Position numbers and translations under genes: made by a program. From Udeniomyces pyricola (taxonomy: Eukaryota > Basidiomycota > Tremellomycetes > Cystofilobasidiales > Mrakiaceae), in the NCBI GenBank assembly GCA_039545295.1, contig BCIK01000002.1:274706-338705 (forward strand): a stretch of DNA of 64,000 nucleotides, given 5' to 3'. The notes beneath the pieces are model-generated. The model ran no database searches. It saw only the letters and a program-made list of their open reading frames with translations, and had not been told where the DNA came from. Below are positions 1-11,070 of the stretch, one piece after another; the stretch's first letter is position 1; each line of letters starts with the position of its first letter.

Positions 1-1438
1 TTTCCGTAACCAACTCGTTCTCTCTAAGTCTCGAATTTTCTAGAGAACAAAGAGGGAAAGAGAGAGGGGGAGAGAAACTCACCAGCTCCAGCCTCGCCAG
101 CTTCGAGCACAAAGAGGTCGGCTCCAACGGTGACGGTGTCCTCCTCCTCGGCGAGAAGCTCGAGGATCTTGCCGGCGAACGGAGCGTTGACAGAGACATC
201 GATCTATGCAGACAAGAGATGGGAGGAGTGGGTTAGAGACAGAGCGGATGTATGCAGGTCCATGCGGTTGGACGAGAAGAGGGGTTATGCGATAGTGGGT
301 AATGCTTTTGGCTGGCTCTGAAGCGGACGATACGGAGCAACGGATTGAGAGGGGGGGAAAGATAGGGGAGGAAAGAAGCGCCGTCGTACCTTGTCGGTCT
401 CGATGGTGCTGTATGAAGACGAACGAAGCAAAGGATGCGCAGGCAAAAACGAAAGAGGTTATTTTCAAGATGGAGCCGAGTGAGTTGTCAGTTCAAGCTC
501 AAGCGAAGGACTCGCTCCGTGGGGCGATACGATCAATCCACCAAAGAAGGGATGAATGGACAGAGAAGCAGGAGAAGGCGGTTCCCCGCGTCCTACTTAC
601 GCAATCTCTTCATCTGCCGCGACGTGATCTCCAACGGCCTTGTTCCAGGTCTTGAGGGTACCCTCGGTGATGGACTCGGCCTGTCATCGTAGACGATCGC
701 GTTTGACCACATGGGATGAAACAGAGACGATGTGAGAATCAAGGGACGCGTAAAAAGCCAGGGTTGGAGGCAATGATGACGGAAGGAGGGCCATCACGAT
801 GACCCAGTTGTATGGGTGAGGGGCACTACGAAAGACAGCTGTTGCTTACCATGGTGGGAACCTTGACTCGCTCTTTGAGCCATCAACCACAATCACACCG
901 ATCACAACAAGGAAAGCAACGAGACCATCTTCATGTCAATATTAACTTTCACTTGGTCATCAACGCTCACGTAGATGAGACGTGAGAGGGCGAGAGCGAG
1001 AGAGCGAAGCGGCCCCGGAGGGGGGTTGAAAGAGACTCAGAGAGGGCGAGGGAGAATATCATCCTGCCCGTCTCGTCCGTTTCCCCTTCCCGCCTCTTGC
1101 GCGCTTGCTCACGTCCACTCACCAGCACACAGAGCCAAGCTCGACGACAACTGTCGGTACGAAACAGGGCCAATCATTCGGCTCGCGAGCGTCGAGCTGT
1201 ATCATCCAGATCAACAGACGACGGTGAGTGTGCAGGGAGAGGAAGGAGAGAAGAGAGAACGAAGGAGATACAGAACGTGAGGGAGAGAGAGAGGTCAGAG
1301 AGAGTGTGAGGGAGATTCCAGTATGAATCAGAACGATTCAGCCTTTGCACGCGTGGGGTCGTAATGGGTAGAGAGAGGAGTGAGTCCGTACACGGATCTC
1401 GAGGAGGCGGCCTTGAAGAGGGAGGAAGCGAGACGCAT
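1..1438 (-). CDS. KGD2: 2-oxoglutarate dehydrogenase E2 (dihydrolipoyl succinyltransferase), 5' part
   Basis: This is the lipoyl-bearing E2 core of the mitochondrial 2-oxoglutarate dehydrogenase complex, which transfers succinyl groups to CoA in the TCA cycle. Reading leftwards, the exons are 1438-1392, 1196-1124, 872-850, 680-601, 408-390 and 203-83. The gene continues beyond the window, so the catalytic domain is not seen. The first two exons encode a basic, Ser-rich mitochondrial presequence (MRLASSLFKAASSRS...). The lipoyl domain follows, with RVKVPTMAESITEGTLKTW and the attachment motif ETDKIDVSVNAPFAGKI, in which the Lys of ETDK is the lipoylation site. That motif identifies a 2-oxo acid dehydrogenase E2, and the AESITEG text is typical of KGD2 rather than the pyruvate enzyme. 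The 1392 donor (GTACGG) was chosen because it keeps phase. Exons of 19-80 nt make this a finely split gene. Confidence 0.88.
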
Positions 1439-1811
1439 AGCTAGAGTAGGAGGATAATGCAAAGGGGGTCGGCGGTGATGGAGTGTGGTGTGGTGTATAG
1501 ACTGGAAGCTGGAGCAGGCGAACCAGACTGGTCGAGATTCAAAGAGGGCAACGGCGAGGGCGAAGGGGCTGGCTGGGAGCCTCTGCCTCTTCGGCTCAAG
1601 CCCTGACTTAAACCGATAAATCCGACCTGGATTTTCATGACTCATGGATCGTTTCATCCCAGCTTATAAGATCGACAACATTGACCGCCACATTTTCTAC
1701 TCAAACCACCACAGCCACTCCCAATATTTTTCAACGTGAAGACAAGTTTCCAACCGGTCGTTCATGCAGCGATTACTCTGACCCATCGTCATCGACATCA
1801 ACAACGTAATC
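1439..1811. promoter_or_regulatory. presumed divergent promoter region, KGD2 / tentative orphan
   Basis: This stretch holds no convincing coding sequence. It lies between the KGD2 start (minus) and the first ATG of the tentative small plus-strand gene, so it is the expected place for both promoters. I see no clear TATA box. Confidence 0.3.
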
Positions 1812-2248
1812 ATGAGTGCCGATCATGCACTCATGACGTACGTATCACTGGTACAGTGATACGCAGTCAACTTGACAATTTCAACCGTCTCCCTTCCCCC
1901 TTCTCTATTCTTCCTTTTTCTTCTACACACACCTTGAGATCAGGAATGTAGGACACGTTGCCGGATCCGACCACTCTCCGACTCGGGAGGACGGACAATT
2001 CGCCATCATCGCTGGGATCAGCCACATAGTCGATAATCATAACCCTGGCAGATCGCAGATCGCAAGGTCGACGAAATCTATCGGTCAAGGCGTAAAGTCT
2101 TTCTTCAGTCTTGTAAGTTCCTTGCAAACTTCAACACCAGGTACAGAACGAAGAATACGACAGCAAGTATGCCATGGTCTGTCGATGCTGGAGGGATGCT
2201 GGATTTTGGATCCGAGACGACAGACAGTTGAGAGTCATCCCGGCCTAA
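1812..2248 (+). CDS. tentative 100-aa orphan protein
   Basis: I do not recognise the product. Exons 1812-1837, 1944-2112 and 2141-2248 join in phase to 303 nt (100 aa plus stop). The first intron has a GTACGT donor, a long pyrimidine tract and a CAG acceptor. The second has a perfect GTAAGT donor, but its nearest in-phase acceptor makes it only 28 nt, which is very short. The product starts MSADHALMTNVGHVAGS, has a charged/aromatic C-terminal half (for example RCWRDAGFWIRDDRQL), and shows no signal peptide or membrane segment. The minus strand of the same stretch is also open, with a hydrophobic segment, but there the splice sites do not join in frame. Against the call: no homologue known to me, and the tiny second intron. 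Confidence 0.35.
1841..1863. repeat. perfect 10-bp inverted repeat with 3-base loop
   Basis: The stem CGTATCACTG (1841-1850) is followed by GTA and then the exact reverse complement CAGTGATACG (1854-1863). It lies just after the putative GTACGT donor of the tentative orphan gene, so in that model it would fold near the 5' splice site of intron 1. Confidence 0.8.
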
Positions 2249-3419
2249 CCATCACTGTACGATGCGTGAGATGACAAGTGATTAGGACTGATCAACAGTG
2301 GACATCATCAGCCCGTTTGATATCGGGTTCCATGCGATCCTCTTGATGGGCATGTCGGCCCTACTCTACGATATATGCGCCGTATCTCGCGCAACTCTAG
2401 CCGAGGCGCGTAACATCCAGAAGAGATGGACTCTGCATCAAGTCAATCAACTGAGAGAAATCATAGGAGCCAACTGCATTGGATGTTGAAAGCCCTCTCC
2501 ACTTGACCTTGGATTCACGTTCCGGGAAAGGGTGTGCGTCAAACACAGAAAGGTGGAAAGCCCCTTGCCCTTTTGAGGTTCCGTCTGACTCGAGTTGGGG
2601 GAGGGAAGGGGGGGGGGGGGGGGGGGTTGCGGATATCACTCTGGTTTCGGGTGTCAGTTTCTAGACAATTCAAATGTCGGGTCTAGAGAAGGTAGGAAGC
2701 GAATGAAGCGTGTCCTACATGCAGCTGTGTGTGCAGTCCCAAGCTGATGGCTGTAGGAGTGTAAGGTTGGCTACGAGGTGAAGCTAGACGTCAACAATCA
2801 GATGAAAGGGTGTGTACAAAGTAAGATTGGCAAAGAGCCTAAACAAGATAGAGAAACTGGAGCAGATTGTCATTGCCATATGCGCTGATTGGTGCAGGAC
2901 TGACCTTGCAAAGACCGCATTGAAACGACAGCATTGTTAGCCAACATCCTGCATGGCCGGACCGGCAATGTGATGACTCGCATCGTAGACGTCGAGATCG
3001 CTGGACGTCAGTACTCCTGACAGACGCAAAGCAATTTAGGGCTCATGTCTTGTTGAGATATTGTGCTTGGGAGCTCCTACTTTTCAGTGTGGGCAAACCA
3101 TGGTCGTGTTAGTCAGGTGGGAGTTATGATCGTCCAAGACGTCGCAGACGTGTCAGTGCAACTGTCTCTCTGCCGCTTGTAAATTGCGGATGGGACAAGG
3201 GTACCAGCTTGTTGACGGTCAGATGGCCGATCGACGTCAGCGTAGAGCCGAGGCCTGAAATATGAGTGTGGAGTTAGTGGGCAGAACTATGTGTGCATGA
3301 GCGGTCGGTGCAGCTGGAGCATTAGCGCCGGTCGATCGGATGGACAAGAGTCGGAGAGCTTATATAATTGGAGAAACTAGCTGGATATTGGATCGCTGGA
3401 GCATGCTGGAGGCGCGCGC
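2249..3419. other. gene-free stretch with a G run
   Basis: I see no ORF here with family resemblance and no RNA gene. A 19-base G homopolymer lies at 2608-2626. A 63-codon open frame at 2298-2489 (+) has the composition of coding sequence but could not be spliced in frame to the upstream exons. Confidence 0.4.
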
Positions 3420-3970
3420 TGTATGTTTAACCAGTCGCCAGAGCACGTCCTGATGACTTCCCTCCCTCCTCTGCTTGCTCGTCCTCCTCCTGCTTCGCCT
3501 CTTTGCACCACTTCTTCACAGGCTCCCTTACCACTCGTCCCAGCCCTCACGCTACTCTCATCAGCCGCGACGGCCAACTCTCACTCCACACCAACAACAG
3601 TCGATCTCCACTCTTCCAGAGCTTCCCACCTTTGGCAGCACCCTTCCTCTGCGTGACATCTCCAAAAACCCTTGCCCAGCCACTTCAAACCCTCCATCTC
3701 CTTGACCCTTCCTCCCTTGCTTCCATTTCCTCCCACTCCCATTCCTGCCAATTCAATCCCCCTAGTCACAGGCTTATCTACCCTCTTCCAACCTCACGCG
3801 TTCTTGCCCATCTTTGAACGTCGTCCCCCTTGCCACCCGTCTATTGTCAACTTACCCGTGATTGACCCACCTTTTCTGTACCCGGACGTCAACCCATCTC
3901 TTCCCTTCCCCCCATCGTTGACCAACAACCCTGTCGCCTGACCAATCATATCCATTCCAATATCTTCAAC
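3420..3970 (+). promoter_or_regulatory. pyrimidine-rich upstream region / probable long 5' leader of dhh1
   Basis: This is strongly C/T-rich plus-strand sequence directly before the dhh1 start. Such tracts are common near fungal transcription starts. Several short ATG-started frames (the first at 3423) would be upstream ORFs if the transcript starts this far out. The start site itself cannot be read from sequence. Confidence 0.4.
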
Positions 3971-6359
3971 ATGGCGTCATCATCCACTGCTTCATCGAGG
4001 TGCGCGTCATTTCTTAGTACCGTGCACGCGATGCATCCTCCAAGCGGAGGAAGAACGCGGAAGGAGCATAGAGAGCTAGATACATTCGTCGTCGGTCGCC
4101 TTTTGCTGATCATGTCTCGTCGCCCTGTTTCCGCTCGTGCGCGTTCCTCCTCTCCCAAAGCCGCCCGCAAAACGACGACTGGAAATTCCAGCTCAACCTA
4201 CCAAAGAAGGACGACCGACCTCAGACCGAGGTCAGACCTTGATTAAAAGACGAGAGAGCGCGAGACTCGACCGATCAGAGCTAACGACAGCGTTCCTCTG
4301 TTCTTTGCCTCTTTCTTGCTCACTTTCGCCTTCATACACGCGCGTGCACACACCCACAGGACGTCCTTAAGACCAAGGGCAATGAATTCGAGGACTACAA
4401 CCTCAAGCGAGAACTGCTGATGGGTATTTTCGAGGCTGGTTTCGAACGCCCGAGTCCGATTCAGGAAGAGGCTATCCCGATGGCCCTCACTGGCCGCGAC
4501 ATCTTGGCGAGGGTGAGTGTCCCTTGCTCTCTATGCATGCTGTCATGCGCCCATCTCCTCTTGGGTTCTCTCCATATTCTCTCCCTTTCCTTTGTCCTCA
4601 AACTGATTATTACTCTTATTCATTGCGTTCTGTATTACGCCTGCCCGTCCTCCAATGATCTCCTCTGTCACTTTAGGCCAAGAACGGTACCGGTAAAACC
4701 GCCGCTTTCATCATCCCGTCGCTTGAGAAAGTCAACCCCAAAATCCCGAAAATCCAGGCGCTGCTGCTCGTCCCGACGCGAGAGCTCGCCCTCCAGACCT
4801 CTCAGGTCGCTAAGACGCTCGGCAAGCACATGGGCATCAACATCATGGTCACCACCGGTGGCACGACGCTTAAGGACGATATCATGCGGCTTTCGGAGCC
4901 CGTCCATGTCCTCGTCGGCACGCCCGGACGAATCCTCGATCTCGCCGGAAAGGGTGTCGCCGATCTGAGCAGATGCCCGACGTTTGTCATGGACGAGGCC
5001 GACAAGCTGCTGAGCCCAGAGTTCCAGCCCGTTATGGAGCAGCTGCTGAGCTTCTGCCCGCCCGAGAGGCAGGTCATGCTCTTTTCGGCCACTTTCCCCA
5101 TCATCGTCAAGGACTTCAAGGTGAGGACAGGGATCATCTTTGTCTCGACTGCTGGTTCTGTTTACCGAAATAAGGGCTGGTGGAGGTGCACGCGTGCGCA
5201 AACCGAGGACATAATCGGAACGGGGCGCGTCGATACGGTTTGCTAACGATCTTCTGCCCATCCACCTTGCAACTCTTTGTCTTGCCCCTATCCAGGAGAA
5301 GCACATGGTTCAACCGTATGAGATTAACCTGATGGAAGAGCTCACTCTCCGAGGAGTCACGCAATATTACGCCTTTGTCGAGGAGCGTCAAAAAGTTCAC
5401 TGCCTCAACACCTTGTTCTCCAAGGTGCGTCCTTCCCTTATGGTTGCTTACCCCAGCTCTAATTTCGCCTTTCTTGTTTCTTGTCTTTGCTCCAAAGTAC
5501 GGTGGCTGACATTTCTCGACATCTTTGGCAATCTTCCTTCTTTCTCAACTCCCCCCACCTAAAAAAATCATCTTCCCTATATGTTTCCGATAGCTCCAAA
5601 TCAACCAATCCATCATCTTCTGTAACTCGACCAACCGAGTCGAGCTTCTCGCTAAAAAGATTACGGAACTAGGCTACTCGTGCTTCTACTCGCACGCGCG
5701 GATGCTCCAGGCACACAGGAACCGAGTCTTCCACGATTTCCGATCGGGCGTGTGCAGAAACCTCGTTTGCTCGGGTGAGTTGGGCGTTTCGGCCAAGACA
5801 AAGAATGGAAGTGCGAGGCAGACGGACGGATGCAAGTGGACATGTATGCTGATAGTCTGATCTCTATGTCCTTCCCCCTTGTCCAGATCTGCTCACTCGA
5901 GGAATTGATATCCAAGCCGTCAACGTCGTCATCAACTTTGATTTCCCCAAGACGGCCGAAACCTACCTCCATCGAATCGGACGTTCGGGTCGATTTGGTC
6001 ACTTGGGTATCGCCATCAACCTTTTAACGTACGAGGATCGATTCAACCTGTATCGGATTGAACAGGAGCTTGGGACGGAGATTCAACCGGTACCGAGCAA
6101 CATCGATGCCAGGCTCTACGTTGCGCCGAGTGCGATTGCCGCTGGAGAGGAGGAGAGTAGGCGAGAAGAGCAGCAGCGACAACAACAACAACAGCGACAG
6201 CAGCAGCAGCAGCAGCAGCAGCAGCACCAGCCGAACCGGCCACCGGGCGGTGGTGGTGGCGGACGTGGACCCAACAACAGCAACGGTCCTAGAATGAACA
6301 ATAACAACAACAACGGCCGACCGTCGAACCCACCGGCCCCGTCACAGGCTCAGGCTTAA
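3971..6359 (+). CDS. dhh1: DEAD-box RNA helicase Dhh1/DDX6
   Basis: This is a cytoplasmic ATP-dependent RNA helicase of P-bodies that promotes mRNA decapping and translational repression. Exons 3971-3999, 4161-4230, 4360-4512, 4677-5120, 5296-5424, 5594-5774 and 5887-6359 give 492 aa. Visible motifs in order: the Dhh1-type N-terminal [21 protein letters not shown] motif ([14 protein letters not shown]), motif I AKNGTGKT, Ia [10 protein letters not shown], Ib TPGR, II DEAD, III SAT, then the second RecA domain with RGIDIQ (V) and [10 protein letters not shown] (VI). The C-terminal tail of about 80 residues is low complexity: poly-Gln encoded mostly by CAG/CAA, then Pro/Gly- and Asn-rich. Similar Q/N tails in this family support condensation. 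The start was chosen because MASSSTASS joins in phase to the conserved NDDW segment. Confidence 0.95.
6169..6230 (+). repeat. CAG/CAA repeat encoding poly-Gln in dhh1
   Basis: A near-continuous run of CAG and CAA codons, with occasional CGA, lies in the last dhh1 exon. It gives a Gln tract that is likely to vary in length between strains by slippage. Confidence 0.85.
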
Positions 6360-7008
6360 CAAAAGGCGTTTCATTAGAAACTTCAGGGACGAGGCAAACC
6401 AACACACACCCATCTCCACAAAAAAAGCACAACCTTCAAAAACACTTTCCTTGGTCCCCGTTTCGCCTGCCTGCATTCTTGTGTCATCTTGCTTTCCCTT
6501 GTAATTCCCCCCTTTCATTCCTCTCATTTCCAACTTCCAACGACCCAACTTGTCGTCCAATCACTGATGTTCACCCCATCTTGTCATCATAGCCCTTTTA
6601 CTCTCGCCAGAGGATACGACCTCATTACCTATGTCGTTCTCTCCTCAATCACTTCTTGTTCCGACGAATTCTCCTCCCCCCAACCATCCTTGGTGCTTCT
6701 TGTCTTTCCCTTCGCTTTCCCCACACGTTCCTCATCACCTCTTCGCCTTTGGTCTCTCTTCTTCTCCTTCCCTTTCCATGGCATCATCTCACGTTGCCTT
6801 CCACTCAACATCATCCGAACTTCTTCCCTCTCCGCCCGTCCCGTTGGTTTTCTTCCAATCAACCTATTCTCTCTTTTCCCCTTCCCTCTCCCCCCTCCCA
6901 CAAGTCTCTTGTCGCGCGCTTTTCTCCTTATCTTCGATTTCCTCTCTCACAGTCGCCTACTCTACCTGCCTTAACAGTCTCTCTGGTCTCTACCTCGCAT
7001 CGCCTCCC

Positions 7009-7053
<45 letters not shown>

Positions 7054-9311
7054 ATTGGCACCCGCAGAACCGAACTTGTTCATTCTTTTCGCTCGTCAAG
7101 GTGTTTGGAACTCTGCCGGATCTTCTTCCTTTCTTCTTCTCTTCTTTATCCCTTTGCTTTCCTTCACCTCCTCGTTTCTTTTCTGATCTCCCTTTCCTAT
7201 TGTTCACACTATCACCATCCCCCCTTCGCTTCCTTGATCGAATCTCTCCCCACTACTCGCTTTGGGGACGATCGATTGCCATGCCACATCCCCCTCGCTC
7301 GATCAAGCACAATCATCTTTTCCAGTATCCTCCTCCCTCCCTTTCTTCTTACTTCCTCTTCTTTCGCTCCCTTGTTTCTCTTCGTCGATCAAAACCCTCC
7401 CGACAAGCGTCTACAGTCCCTTTTTTTTTTGTTCGTTTTTAATCCCTCTCCGATCGACCATCCCATCATCCTCTTACTCATCGATCTTTCGAGCTTTTTT
7501 TTTTCGACCCGACCCCTGCGCTGCACATGACACGCCAGACGGACCGACGTTTCAACACGTCCTTCATCCTTTCCAACCTCCCCCTTTATCGCATCAAATC
7601 TCCCCCTCCCCTCCTTAGTGTTTTTTATAACTTTTTTTGCGCTTTTTTTTTTGTGTGTATAGGCGTTGAGGCTTATGTTATGCATGACGTCTATGCTCTG
7701 AGCTTTTCGTGGGTTGTTTGTTCGGTTGTAGAAGTGAAGGCGCGGTAGCTGGGTGCGGATCGATGAGAGAACTAGTACAGTTATACGGCTGTAAGAATGA
7801 TTTGTGGTGGTTTGAGCGACGAGTTGTCGGTGTGAGCAAGTTGGAATGCGCGCGTGGGTGAGATGATCTGGTTCGGTTCGGTTCTTTGCTGAGTTGTTTC
7901 TTTCTTCCTCGACGACAACGTACACACGCTCCTTTCCCTCTCGCCTCTTTTCCTCCTTCGTACGTCGTAAGTCCAGCATCCCCTTTACAACACCCGCATA
8001 CACACACCCACACTTCAACATCTACCGGAGCTTCTTTCGTCATGATGCTTTATATTTATTGTCATCGAGTTCCATTCACATGGACAAGCGACCCTTCGCC
8101 GGGTCAGCTATGAGACCAAAGTTTTTTCGCTGAACCCCCCCCCCCCATCATCCCTCGACTTTACCCACTGCTTTCGCTCGTCCGAAACATCGCCTTTTCT
8201 TCGCCCCCAACCCCCCTCAACTCATCTCAACGACACCCGCCGCCCTCACACCGCTCTAAACACCCACCCTTCTGTCTCTCACATCGATACGATACTGACA
8301 TGGCCCCTCTCCTCTCAAAATACCTCTCACTTTGCTAGACCCTCTTCTATCCCTCATCTCCATCTCCATCATCAAAACGTAAGCCCTGTCTCTTCTCATC
8401 CTTCTCCCCCCTCCCCCTCCCTTCCCTTCCCCCTTCGACCTCTTCGTTTCTATATGATTATACTTTATCAATATCTGTCAATCCCCGGACTTTCCTCCCT
8501 TAGCCGGGAGGATACCATTATGGCGAGAACACGTATAACGCCCGGCTTAAATCACCGCGGTGCATGATCCCCTCCCCCCTCATTCCCCTTGCCCTTCCTC
8601 CGTTCTTCTTTTGTTCTTTGGGGAAGATTTCGAGCTGGAATTGTTTTCATCATCGGCAGCTGTGTTCAACTCACTAACACCCGCTTTTCTTTCGGTCCTT
8701 TTATTAGGTCTCTTGCCTCCCTGGTTCTTTCTTTCGAAGTTCTTTTTCTTTCCTTGACAACCTATCTTCCTGATGATTTATCTAATGTGTTCAGTCAATG
8801 AAAACCTTGTGATCTCATCAGGATTCAGCGTACCATGAAAACTGCACGTATCGTCGTCATATAGAGGGAATGTTCTGTATCACTAATCGCTTAACGATGG
8901 GTTACAGTCTATATCATCATGGCTGTCATAAATTCGTTTAATCAACTGCGGCCTGGAGAGATCAAGCTATCCATCCCTCCTGCCGTTCTCACACCAGTGA
9001 TGAGCTGTTGTTACGAGTAATCAAAGCTTGGCCCATCGGCAGTCGATCATGAGCTGCCTACCCAATCTGCAAGGTTTTAATGATCACAGTTTCTATATAT
9101 CTCATACTGTATGCCATATATCATCTGGGATTTTCATCTCTTTCCTATGCTTGGGAAGTATACATCTTTCACCTCACTGATTTACAGCTTTCTACGTGCA
9201 TAACCGATGGAGATTCAGTGAAGTCCTCCCATTTAGCTCATAACGCCAACCTCGGCAACTTGCTTCCCTGAATCTGGCATCGGACCACGCTATCGAGACC
9301 TTCCTCCCACC
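6360..9311. other. long gene-poor stretch, pyrimidine-rich
   Basis: This contains the dhh1 3' region and the upstream region of the P-loop kinase. From 6480 to 8450 the plus strand is dominated by C/T. A long open frame (6631-7530) is open only because of that bias and shows no protein-like composition. A short ATG frame at 8081 (MDKRPFAGSAMRPK) and another at 8300 were considered as exons but could not be extended. I see no RNA gene. Confidence 0.4.
7010..7053 (+). repeat. poly-C homopolymer, 44 nt
   Basis: An uninterrupted run of 44 C lies in the pyrimidine-rich region after dhh1. Its exact length is uncertain because homopolymers are error-prone in assembly. Confidence 0.85.
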
Positions 9312-10653
9312 ATGGACCAAACTATCCACACCATCGGTCTTCAGATTCTCGAAAAGTTCCGGTCGTAAGTCATCGTCGCCTTCTTGCTCGCGGAACCTCG
9401 ACTCCTCTCCAAGGTCAGCTCTCAGACGGCCGGCCCGCAGGCCAGATCCAGAGACCAGACACATGTGATGCCGACCCATTGTTTCTCTACCTGCACACGA
9501 GTCCATGTTAACGTTCACCCTGAGGATGCCCTCTTGTCTTGGCTAGGATCCCTCAAGATGCTCGACTTCTCGTCTCCGTTGCCGGGTGAGTTTACTGGCG
9601 GTTCACTCGATCTTATCGTGAAAGGTCAAAGTGCTAGACCTCGATTATCCCAGAGTCACTGACGCTCTTCGTCCCGTTCATGCTCGCTGATGGTGATCCA
9701 TCGCATGCTTGTTATTGAAACTCTTCGTCTTTGACAGGATACCTGGCTCGGGCAAATCAACTCTAGCTTATCCATTAGCTCAAAAAATCAACTCTCTTCT
9801 TCTTCATCGCCCTCCGACCAATTCTGTCTGTGTCGATACTGATCTCGTTCGAGCAGAGGCTGCTGGACCGCCTTGCGGAGAAGACGTCGCCGTCTGCGTC
9901 GGACTAGATGGATGGCATCACACCCGATCGGAACTGGACGCGTTCGAGAATCCAGAGGAAGCAAGAAGAAGAAGGGTTAGCGTTGTTGGACTCTTTGAAA
10001 CCCATGAATGATTCCACTTTCTTCTTGATCTCGTCACCTTGGTCGCTCATCATCTCCGCTCCTCTCTTCCATCGTCTCCAGGGTGCCGCTTTCACTTTCA
10101 ATGCACGCTCCTACCTCGAGTTCATCAAGACTCTTCGCACTATCCCAGGCCCTTCTGCCATCCCATTCCCAACCTTTGACCACGCTCTCAAGGATCCGTT
10201 GCCCTCACCGACACCCATCCTCTCTCATCACCGTGTCATCGTTGTAGAGGGCCTCTATTGCCTTGCCAACCAGGGCGATTGGAACGAGGCGAGCGAATTA
10301 TTTGACGTCAAAATCTTTGTCGAATGTGATCGTGCAATGGCCAGGGAGCGGGTAATCAAGAGGAACTTTGAGGCGGGCGTCGAGCCGACGCTGGAGCAGA
10401 CGATTGTGCGAGGTAAGTTGTGTAGTCGGAAGCAGAGTTGTCCTTTTTAATCTTTCGACTTGATCTTGTCAAACACTCGTCAGATGTGTTGCGTGTGATT
10501 GTCAGCTGAAACCGTTGCCCCGAGATGTGTTGTTGCTCTTACTCAAAAGTGGATACATCGGATATGGTGAATGGGGAGTGGGTGCTCGCACATCTGGTCA
10601 AACCCGACGTTGTGGTCGAGTCACTCGATGATCCTGCGTTGGGTGGAAGATGA
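9312..10653 (+). CDS. P-loop kinase, Yfh7 / uridine-kinase-like
   Basis: Exons 9312-9364, 9547-9585, 9738-9975, 10082-10412 and 10550-10653 give 254 aa. The N-terminal region reads DARLLVSVAGIPGSGKST, a Walker A motif preceded by a hydrophobic beta strand. Next come VGLDGWHHTRSELDAF, the family's substrate-loop text, and the ARRRRGAAFTF segment. Then come HHRVIVVEGLYCL (second strand with the Asp/Glu-type Walker B position) and a lid-like basic region (ARERVIKRNFEAG). This order matches the fungal Yfh7 and bacterial YggC/fructokinase-like kinases related to uridine and pantothenate kinases. The true substrate is unknown. The final exon is inferred from phase and from the conserved SDMVNGEWVLAHLVKPD ending, and its acceptor (CTCAAAAG) is weaker than the others. 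Confidence 0.8.
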
Positions 10654-11070
10654 TTGAGGTGTGAGTGTAGTAGTAGTATGAGATGAGTTGCCATGGCCGT
10701 CTAAATATATAACAATTTGGACGCATCAGAGGGTACGCTTACAACAATGATATTGGTCACATAGCATGATTGACTTGATGATGGTGATTCGGCGGGCTGA
10801 ACCGTGAATGAGTACACGTACCTAGATAGTATTGTTGAGGCTGAGATGAATCATGATCATCTCGGACGAGCATATATATATGTATATATATGTACATCGA
10901 GAGAGAAAAGATAACGATTACTTGGCTGGGCTTTCAAAGACAGTAATCATAATTCCATCACCGCGCGCGAGATCTAGCTTCAAGTCGCGCTCACGCTCGA
11001 CGCGTCGGCGGACGGGCGAAAGCAAACAACCAACCGAGTTTCTCGCGACGACGACGAACCCCAATAGAAC
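10654..11070. other. intergenic, no gene seen
   Basis: This is the 3' region of the kinase gene and the upstream region of the kinesin gene. It holds a short TATA-rich alternation around 10870-10890 and no coding signal. It is tandem, not divergent. Confidence 0.4.

Noticed and set aside
1867..2310. Minus-strand frames with a hydrophobic segment opposite the tentative orphan
   Set aside because: The hydrophobic part and the next part are in different frames and no intron of reasonable size joins them, while the plus strand has matching donor/acceptor phases.
6631..7530. 299-codon open frame on the plus strand
   Set aside because: It is open only because the region is almost stop-free C/T-rich sequence; the translation is Ser/Pro/Leu/Phe repeats with a poly-Pro from the C run, and neighbouring frames are equally open.
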